DNA of 11,251 nucleotides, from the NCBI GenBank assembly GCA_049239925.1, contig JBMLTO010000098.1, positions 1 through 11,251 on the forward strand, written 5' to 3'. Numbering within the stretch: position 1 is the first letter of the stretch; the number at the start of each line of letters is the position of its first letter. Under the pieces are notes generated by a model, which saw nothing but the letters and a program-made list of their open reading frames with translations, ran no database searches and had not been told where the DNA came from. The translations under genes and the position numbers were made by a program. Of this stretch, positions 5,799 through 11,251 are shown one piece after another. The DNA is from Legionella_A sp049239925 (GTDB lineage Bacteria; Pseudomonadota; Gammaproteobacteria; Legionellales; Legionellaceae).

Positions 5799-7384
5799 TA
5801 ATGGTACCTAAGTTTAATTTTCCAGTGATCTAGTGTGGTTCCTAATAGTTGTTGTAGGGCAGAGAGTTGGTTTAGATACGCAATTTTTGCATGAATGAGT
5901 CCCATTTGAGCTTGTAATAACTGGTTTTGGGTATTGTTAACATCTAATGCACTTGAAATGCCTGCTTGTTGTTTTTTCTTTTCTAATGCATAAGATTTTG
6001 CTGCTAATTCAACTTGACGTTTTGCCAATTCGTAGCGTTTTGCCTGACTTGCTATGTTACTAATTATATTTTTAACCCTGCTAATCAATGCTCGTTTAGC
6101 AGCAATTAAATTTAAACGATCTTTTTCTAATTGTACTTTTGCTGTTATTAGTTGATTACGTAAGTTAAGATCATTGATTGGGATACGCAATGTTAGGCCT
6201 GCTGATTCATTGATGCTCCGATTATTCTGCAAATCATTTGTTCTATAACTAGGATTCAAATGAGTAGTCATGCCTGTCTGGATAACTGCATTGGCATCTA
6301 ATTGCCATAACTGTTGGTTTTTTGCCAAGATATAAGCCCGTTTATTAGCACGTGTTGCCAACGTTAGCGCCTGGTATTGAGTATTATGTAATAATGCCTG
6401 TTCTATGCATTCAGCTGTGTTAGGGATGAAGACTTGTTTTAATTCTACATCACTGGGAACTGCTAGCTTCATATCAGGATCTAAGCCTATAGATTGCATT
6501 AACTCTTGGCTAGTCGTTTGAAAATCATTTTCTGCTTGTTCGACCATCAAGCTTAATGACTCGATTTGATAGGATTGTTGCACATTTGCGGTAGGTTCTA
6601 ATTGGCCTGCTTTTATTCTTTGCTGATTAATTTTAAAGAGTTTGCGTGCTTCATTGAGTTGTTGACGTTGGTTTTGCAGGTTGTTTCCACTTAAGATTAG
6701 TGTTCGATAAATTGTGATTAATTGTGTAATGTGATCGATCACTGCTTGTTGCAAATTCAGTTTGTTTAGCCATTCATGATCAATCGCATTTTTTAAATTA
6801 ATTTGGTTGATGTCATACCCAAATCCGTTTAATAGCGGTTGTTTAAATGATAAGTTTATGAATCTATTATAATTTCCTTCGGTGACAACATTATTATCCA
6901 TGCGTATGGTCGTTTGTCCCCCTAACGGTGTTTTCAGGTTTATTTCTGGCGTAAGCATAAAATTATTATGACTCGTTTTACCGATACCTGTATAACGGTT
7001 ATTGTCGAATGAAGTCGTGCCTGCAAGTGCATATTGTAGCTCAAATTCATTATTTGCTAAGCGTAGTTGATAGCGTTGAATAATTCGATCTAGCTCCGCA
7101 TTGCGAATATTGGGATTGTAGCGCAATGCTAACAAGATCGCATTTCGCAAGGTTAAAAATTGAGTTTTATTGTTTTTTTCAGAGGGTGAAGAAGGTAATT
7201 GTATCCAATTTTTAACCATATACTCAGGATTAGCTATCGCTTTTTCTAGCCTGTTCTCTGCTTGTTCGATGCTACTTCGTTCACGAGCAAGTACTTTAGG
7301 GAATGTATCGTTTGCCAATACACTATTGAGGTTGAGGAGGCTAGTTAACAAGAAGAATAGCCTATATGGTTGCATTGTATTCAT
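5798..7384 (-). CDS. TolC-family outer-membrane efflux channel
   Basis: I place the start at the ATG at 7384, giving 528 residues. This makes an ATGA overlap with the apaH stop and puts a signal peptide (RLFFLLTSLLNLNSVLA, before NDTFPK) at the N-terminus. A longer reading from 7510 would only translate apaH sequence in another frame. The mature protein has two OEP repeats of long helices and strands, including LRNAILLALRYNPNIRNAEL in the first. In the second, a helix contains QVELAAKSYALEKKKQQAGI, then SSALDVNNTQNQLLQAQ. The N-terminal region before the first repeat (about 60 residues) is longer than in E. coli TolC. It should form the trimeric exit duct for the adaptor and ABC pair encoded next. 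No strong Shine-Dalgarno precedes the start, which fits coupling to apaH. Confidence 0.9.
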   Translation of the reverse strand: MNTMQPYRLFFLLTSLLNLNSVLANDTFPKVLARERSSIEQAENRLEKAIANPEYMVKNWIQLPSSPSEKNNKTQFLTLRNAILLALRYNPNIRNAELDRIIQRYQLRLANNEFELQYALAGTTSFDNNRYTGIGKTSHNNFMLTPEINLKTPLGGQTTIRMDNNVVTEGNYNRFINLSFKQPLLNGFGYDINQINLKNAIDHEWLNKLNLQQAVIDHITQLITIYRTLILSGNNLQNQRQQLNEARKLFKINQQRIKAGQLEPTANVQQSYQIESLSLMVEQAENDFQTTSQELMQSIGLDPDMKLAVPSDVELKQVFIPNTAECIEQALLHNTQYQALTLATRANKRAYILAKNQQLWQLDANAVIQTGMTTHLNPSYRTNDLQNNRSINESAGLTLRIPINDLNLRNQLITAKVQLEKDRLNLIAAKRALISRVKNIISNIASQAKRYELAKRQVELAAKSYALEKKKQQAGISSALDVNNTQNQLLQAQMGLIHAKIAYLNQLSALQQLLGTTLDHWKIKLRYH

Positions 7385-8190
7385 AAACCAGATACCGCTG
7401 TTCGTTGTTTGTTTTGTAAACACATCGCAGTCAATTGCCCACCCCACACACAGCCGGTATCTAAGGCGTGAATATGTGGATGTGGACATTTGCCGGCCAA
7501 TGCTGCCCAATGTCCAAATACTAAATCTGCTTCTATGTTTTGACGATTAGGCGTTGCATACCATGGATAGATGGAACAGGTTGAATCAGGTTTTCCTTTC
7601 GCATCATAGATCAAGGCTCCATTAGTATCGCAAAAACGCATACGGGTAAAGTAGTTACAAATCACTCGTATTCGTGATAACCCGGTCCATTCATTCGACC
7701 AGTGGTTAGGTTCATTGCCATACATAACCTCTAAAAAATCCTGATATTGCTCACCATGGAGTACGGTTTCGAATTCATTAGCGAATAGTCGTGCTTCGTC
7801 CAGATTCCAAATTGGTGCAATTCCAGCATGGCACATCACAATATTAAGCGCTTTGTCTTCACACATAATAGGTTGTTTACGCAGCCAATGTCCTAGCTCT
7901 TCGGCATCATCAGCTTGTAAAATAGCCTGCAACGTATCATCGTTATTGTGACTCTTTGATGAAGAAAAAATCTGTGCTAATAAATGTAAGTCATGATTAC
8001 CCAACGTTATTTTTGTATGTGGGCTTATTGATTGAACCAAACGCAACACCTCTAGTGATTGCGGCCCGCGGTTTACCAAGTCACCCACGAACCACAACCT
8101 ATCCTGATGTTCATTAAACTGCAATTGATCAAGTAGACGACACAATGAGTCGTAACAACCTTGTACGTCACCTATCGCATAATCAGCCAC
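7381..8190 (-). CDS. apaH: Bis(5'-nucleosyl)-tetraphosphatase, symmetrical
   Basis: ApaH cleaves Ap4A to two ADP and also removes Np4 caps from RNA in E. coli. The 269 residues carry the full metallophosphatase set: GDVQG (7-11), GDLVNRG (36-42), GNHD (64-67), the His of MCHAG (H121) and GHWAAL (H227). The ApaH-typical FTRMRFC and DTGCVWGG are also present. The length is close to that of the E. coli enzyme. The start is a GTG at 8190 with GGAGG at 8203-8199, 8 nt upstream, and it overlaps the end of the preceding gene by 8 nt (GTGGCTGA). In E. coli the order is ksgA-apaG-apaH; no apaG is present here. The gene leads straight into the export cluster by an ATGA overlap. Confidence 0.96.
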   Translation of the reverse strand: MADYAIGDVQGCYDSLCRLLDQLQFNEHQDRLWFVGDLVNRGPQSLEVLRLVQSISPHTKITLGNHDLHLLAQIFSSSKSHNNDDTLQAILQADDAEELGHWLRKQPIMCEDKALNIVMCHAGIAPIWNLDEARLFANEFETVLHGEQYQDFLEVMYGNEPNHWSNEWTGLSRIRVICNYFTRMRFCDTNGALIYDAKGKPDSTCSIYPWYATPNRQNIEADLVFGHWAALAGKCPHPHIHALDTGCVWGGQLTAMCLQNKQRTAVSGL

Positions 8191-9463
8191 TTTGTATGCC
8201 TCCAGGATTATACTGGCTTAAATGAATATGCTGTTGCCATTCGCCATGAGCATTCAGATAGGGTAGAGAAAAGTTTTGCGTTGATTGGTCATGACTTGTT
8301 TTTGATAGATGTATGAGTTCTGTCGCTGTTACTGTTGATGCCTGGCCTGTTTGGGGATTGGTTATGTCCATTTGGTTCGGTAGCACGATGGCAAAGTCAG
8401 TTAATAAAGTTTCTGTTGTGCTTGATTTATCGAGACTTGTTTCATGAAAACCTAGTCCTAACAGACTATGTTGAATCGCTTGCCAATTTTTATATTCAGG
8501 GTGTTGAAGTAAAAAGAGTTGATAGATTTCAACATTCATTAATAGTCCACCAGGGACCATGAGTAAGGGTGCCTGGTTTATTTTAAGCTCTCTTTTTTCC
8601 AATGCTTGTTGAAGCCAACAGATGAATTCTATGCCAATTAGTTTTTCCTTGTCTGCTATTGATATTAGCGTGGTGTCGATAAATGAGGGGATGCGATTGC
8701 CTCGCCCTCCTTGTCCTGCGTATTTAGCCAGCAATTGACTAAAATAGCGTTGAATTGCGATAGCATCTGCACGTACTAAAATAGCACCCAAGGCTCCTGC
8801 TGCATCCCAGTCTTCATTGAGTAATGCTAACCATACGATAAGCACCTTGGGATTTGTTGTAATCCAAGCAAAACCACTTGTTGGCATAAGCGTCCTAGCC
8901 AACATCATGGTTAGTTGTCTTTCTAGTTTGCAATCGGTTGTTGGCTGAAGCCTAAAACCATAATAGCATCCTGTTGCTGTCAGATCCTCCAAGAGAGGGG
9001 TCCAGTCTTTTAAGTAACAGCAATTATTGTCGTAAAGCTGTACTTGAAAACTGATGTGTAGCTTACCTATTCCTTGTAACAATGCTGCGGTTAGAAGCGC
9101 ATATAGCCATAATTTTTGTTCTTCGCTAAGAGCTTCCGTTGGGTGAGTTATCATATACTGACGTAGGAGATGCAAAGCTGCTTCTGCACGGTTTAAAGCA
9201 TGATCGACCAATCCACCTGCTTCGGCATAGTAACTGTTTGTCGTTTCAGGTAGATGTTGATAATGGTTAATGACACGATGGATTAATGTTGTGCCAATGG
9301 ATCGAAACCGTCTATCATCTAAAGCACTAGACTGTTGAATTTTCTCTAGCAATTCTTGTCGTTTATTGTTTGTAAGGATTTGTTCAGCTTTGCTTATACG
9401 GGTCAAATCATTACGGGACTTAGTTTCATGTGTTTTTATTTTTTTTTGTGTGTGATGAAACAA
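8183..9463 (-). CDS. TraI_2-like protein with degenerate HD motif
   Basis: The 426-residue product resembles the chromosomal and ICE TraI (MobH-type relaxase) family. The N-terminal TraI_2 part contains YYAEAGGLVDHAL (78-90), matching the usual GGL-x2-H block. The second metal motif, normally LLHDIGK, reads LLQGIGK (128-134), so the His-Asp pair is gone. Family-like WTPL (154-157) and GFAW follow. The C-terminal part has a winged-helix-like segment, with GIEFICWLQQAL (278-289) and then MVPGGLLMNVEIYQLF. The start is a TTG at 9463 with GAGG (9472-9469) 5 nt upstream. No transfer genes or oriT are nearby. I infer a domesticated, non-nuclease role; the family assignment is from motif memory. Confidence 0.7.
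   Translation of the reverse strand: MFHHTQKKIKTHETKSRNDLTRISKAEQILTNNKRQELLEKIQQSSALDDRRFRSIGTTLIHRVINHYQHLPETTNSYYAEAGGLVDHALNRAEAALHLLRQYMITHPTEALSEEQKLWLYALLTAALLQGIGKLHISFQVQLYDNNCCYLKDWTPLLEDLTATGCYYGFRLQPTTDCKLERQLTMMLARTLMPTSGFAWITTNPKVLIVWLALLNEDWDAAGALGAILVRADAIAIQRYFSQLLAKYAGQGGRGNRIPSFIDTTLISIADKEKLIGIEFICWLQQALEKRELKINQAPLLMVPGGLLMNVEIYQLFLLQHPEYKNWQAIQHSLLGLGFHETSLDKSSTTETLLTDFAIVLPNQMDITNPQTGQASTVTATELIHLSKTSHDQSTQNFSLPYLNAHGEWQQHIHLSQYNPGGIQSG
8199..8203 (-). promoter_or_regulatory. Ribosome binding site for the GTG start of apaH
   Basis: GGAGG on the minus strand lies 8 nt before the GTG at 8190. It supports that start and the 8-nt overlap with the upstream gene. Confidence 0.7.
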
Positions 9464-9468
9464 CTCAA

Positions 9469-9472
9469 CCTC
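9469..9472 (-). promoter_or_regulatory. Ribosome binding site for the TTG start of the TraI-like gene
   Basis: GAGG lies 5 nt before the TTG at 9463 on the minus strand. It favours this rare start codon; no ATG occurs near it in frame. Confidence 0.5.
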
Positions 9473-9590
9473 TATCTCTATTTAAAACCATGCCATCGAT
9501 GTTTATCTATCTGTTGTAGCTGAGGCGGTTTTGATGTTTGGAAATGGTTAACTGTCTTTGGTTGCCAGCAGGTAACCTCCCGAGTATACC

Positions 9591-10361
9591 CTATTCGAGG
9601 ATAGATTTCGCTATCGTTACGTACTCATTAATAGATACTTGCTCAGGACGTTGTTGTGGATCAATCCCTAGCCTGTTGAGTTGTTCTGCGTTAATGAGTG
9701 ATTTTAAATTATTTGCTAGCGTTTTTCTCCGCATAGCAAATGCTGTGGCAACGATACGCTCTAGCGTATTAAAGGGTACATCGCCATAAGGCGATGTATG
9801 ATATGGAACTAATGAGACGATTGCTGATTCCACTTTTGGTCTGGGATAAAATGCATCGGCGGGAACATCAAATAAATGTTCTACTTGACAGTAATATTGA
9901 GTGATAATACTTAGCCGGCCGTAGCTTTTACTTCCAGGCTTAGCAGCAAGTCTAACAACAACTTCTTTTTGGAGCATGAATAACATATCATCAATATGGT
10001 CGAGGTAACCTAAAAGATGGATTAGCAACGCTGTAGAAATATTATAGGGTAAGTTACCGATAATTCTTAAGTTATGGCCTAATTTGCTATAGTCAATGGT
10101 TAATGCATCAGCTGCAATTACGGTTAGTTTGCTTGCTGATCCTGGCATTAATGCTAAATGGGCTTGCAGGTCTCGATCGATTTCAATTGCAGTGAGCTTT
10201 GTTAATTTAGACAATAATGGCTTGGTTAATGCTCCTAAACCAGGACCAATTTCAATGACATTATCTTCTCTGTTAGCTTGTAGCGCCTGCAGAATATGCT
10301 CAATAATCATTTGATTTTGTAAAAAGTTTTGTCCAAAACGTTTGCGTGGTTGGTGAGTCAT
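9591..10361 (-). CDS. rsmA: 16S rRNA dimethyladenosine transferase
   Basis: RsmA (KsgA) dimethylates two adjacent adenines (A1518 and A1519, E. coli numbering) near the 3' end of 16S rRNA using S-adenosylmethionine, late in small-subunit assembly. The N-terminal RKRFGQNFL (6-14), motif I EIGPGLGALT (37-46), the acidic E60 after the second strand, D85 in AADAL and the catalytic NLPYN (103-107) are all present. So are FYPRPKV (171-177) and RRKTL (211-215). At 256 residues it is slightly shorter than E. coli KsgA. It leads the minus-strand series; 127 nt separate it from the TraI-like gene, and no hairpin terminator is seen between them, so co-transcription is plausible. It is divergent from tatC. 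Confidence 0.96.
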   Translation of the reverse strand: MTHQPRKRFGQNFLQNQMIIEHILQALQANREDNVIEIGPGLGALTKPLLSKLTKLTAIEIDRDLQAHLALMPGSASKLTVIAADALTIDYSKLGHNLRIIGNLPYNISTALLIHLLGYLDHIDDMLFMLQKEVVVRLAAKPGSKSYGRLSIITQYYCQVEHLFDVPADAFYPRPKVESAIVSLVPYHTSPYGDVPFNTLERIVATAFAMRRKTLANNLKSLINAEQLNRLGIDPQQRPEQVSINEYVTIAKSILE

Positions 10362-10387
10362 GCTATTAGCCTAATGCAAAAATTACG

Positions 10388-10393
10388 ATTATA
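10388..10393 (-). promoter_or_regulatory. Candidate -10 box for rsmA and downstream genes
   Basis: A consensus TATAAT on the minus strand (10393-10388) lies about 27 nt before the rsmA ATG and predicts a leader of about 20 nt. TG sits just upstream of it. No good -35 hexamer is found at 16-18 nt. The 116-bp divergent gap must also drive tatC, for which I see no clear boxes. Confidence 0.4.
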
Positions 10394-10477
10394 CACCTTG
10401 CGTACCGACCATATATACTCTAGCTACAGTTATCTATCCATGTTAGTTTAGCAAGATTGAATTTTCGATGATAATTT

Positions 10478-11224
10478 ATGACATTATATTTACAGGAACT
10501 TCGTTGTCGAGCCATGCAGGTGCTCGCTGCTTTTGTTGTTCTCTTTCTATTTTTTTTTATATACTCGAATGAGCTACTGCTCTATTTAGTGAAGCCTCTC
10601 TCGAGACTATTGCCAATGCATAGCGCTGTGATCACTACTCAGTTAACTGCAACGGTACTCGTTCCACTGAAGTTAGCCATGAATGCCGCAACTATTTGTT
10701 GTGCTCCCATTCTTTTATTTCATGGTTGGCGCTTTGTTGCTCCTGGTTTATATCTTGTTGAGCGTCAACAATTACGATGGGTGATAGTTGCTAGTTTTGG
10801 GCTATTTTTATTAGGTATGATTTTTTCTTTCTATCTTATGCTTCCTTGGATGCTATCATTTTTTGTGCATGCGTTGCCCCCGGGTGTTCAATTGATGCCT
10901 GACATGAGTTATGCTATTGATTTTATTACACAATTTCTTTTGTTGTTAGGCTTTAGCTTTCAGATTCCATTGATTTGTGTGGCTGTGGTATTGATGAGAA
11001 TCGTAGACTTAACTAGTTTGATTCTTGCCAGGCCCTATGTCATCGTTGCTGCATTCATTTTGGGAATGTTGCTTACCCCACCTGATGTAATGTCTCAAAT
11101 TATGTTGGCGATACCTTTGTGGTGTCTTTATGAACTGGGTGTTTTTTTTGCAAGAGCAATCAAGAACAAGCATCACGACATCTGTCCAACTATTTCGGGA
11201 GCATACCGCAGGAAACCGCGGTAG
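10478..11224 (+). CDS. tatC: Sec-independent (Tat) protein translocase subunit TatC
   Basis: TatC is the six-helix inner-membrane receptor that binds twin-arginine signal peptides together with TatB. The 248 residues match the family from end to end: YLQELRCR at the N-terminus (E. coli HLIELRKR), FVAPGLYLVER (86-96) with the signal-binding Glu at E95, YAIDFITQFLLLLGFSFQIP (145-164), and LTPPDVMSQ (199-207). The helices lie at about 14-38, 60-82, 102-126, 148-172, 186-200 and 207-227. The start is the ATG at 10478; its Shine-Dalgarno is weak. tatA and tatB do not precede it, so they must be elsewhere. The last residues, GAYRRKPR, are encoded by a palindrome, which suggests a changed C-terminus. 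Confidence 0.95.
   Translation: MTLYLQELRCRAMQVLAAFVVLFLFFFIYSNELLLYLVKPLSRLLPMHSAVITTQLTATVLVPLKLAMNAATICCAPILLFHGWRFVAPGLYLVERQQLRWVIVASFGLFLLGMIFSFYLMLPWMLSFFVHALPPGVQLMPDMSYAIDFITQFLLLLGFSFQIPLICVAVVLMRIVDLTSLILARPYVIVAAFILGMLLTPPDVMSQIMLAIPLWCLYELGVFFARAIKNKHHDICPTISGAYRRKPR
11204..11223. repeat. Palindrome with 6-bp stem and 8-nt loop at the tatC 3' end
   Basis: TACCGC (11204-11209) pairs with GCGGTA (11218-11223) across an 8-nt loop, ending one base before the end of the tatC stop codon. The geometry equals that of the palindrome at 173-192. No T run follows, so it is not a classical terminator. Confidence 0.35.
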
Positions 11225-11251
11225 AAATTATTAAGAAAAAGATCAGCGATC

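Noticed and set aside
7382..7510. N-terminal extension of the channel protein by 42 residues
   Set aside because: It would translate apaH sequence out of frame, and the signal peptide lies after it. The ATG at 7384 with an ATGA overlap is the better start.
9464..9590. GGGAGG-like sequence and open minus frame between rsmA and the TraI-like gene
   Set aside because: No start codon occurs at a fitting distance after the GGGAGG and the short frame has no start, so no gene is called.
11150..11251. Plus-strand frame open to the window end, overlapping the tatC 3' end
   Set aside because: It reads like protein (ETAVEIIKKKISD) but has no ATG, GTG or TTG start in the visible part and is cut by the window edge, so it cannot be supported.

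Overview
The window reads as chromosomal DNA from an AT-rich gammaproteobacterium, most likely a member of Legionellales or a near relative. This assignment rests on the flavour of the proteins, low-GC codon use, the housekeeping set (RsmA/KsgA, ApaH, TatC) and palindromic repeats that I associate from memory with such genomes; no search was run.

Layout. Positions 1-466 hold no convincing intact gene: the tail of a possible plus-strand CDS (3-77), a palindrome (173-192) and a protein-like but start-less minus-strand reading frame (210-389). A well-formed small gene (467-661) encodes a 64-residue protein with two membrane segments. Positions 683-1576 are a graveyard of mobile DNA. Two near-identical 57-bp hairpin-bearing repeats in opposite orientation (683-739 and 1520-1576) bracket a decayed C-terminal piece of a DDE transposase (minus strand, about 841-1343) and, abutting it, a frameshifted C-terminal piece of a GIY-YIG nuclease (plus strand, about 1338-1489).

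From 1647 to 10361 all genes are on the minus strand. In order of transcription they are rsmA/ksgA, a TraI_2-like protein whose HD metal motif is missing, apaH, a TolC-family outer-membrane protein, a lipoprotein periplasmic adaptor, an ABC ATPase, a MacB/FtsX-type permease, and a secreted MltB-like lytic transglycosylase with its own likely promoter. The genes from traI-like to the permease overlap or lie within about 25 nt of each other (an 8-nt overlap, ATGA, TAATG, a 23-nt gap, ATGA), with TTG and GTG starts backed by good Shine-Dalgarno sequences. They are probably one translationally coupled unit. The last four make a complete split MacAB-TolC-like export machine spanning both membranes, with no obvious substrate gene here. 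The TraI-like gene sits where many gammaproteobacteria carry apaG.

A divergent tatC (10478-11224) starts 116 bp from rsmA; tatA and tatB are not adjacent. Its 3' end lies in a palindrome with the same 6-8-6 geometry as the one at 173-192. The most interesting items are the GIY-YIG remnant with its paired 57-bp repeats, the HD-less TraI-like protein in the apaG position, and the coupling of an export system to rsmA/apaH. I see no clear new defence system or CRISPR array.
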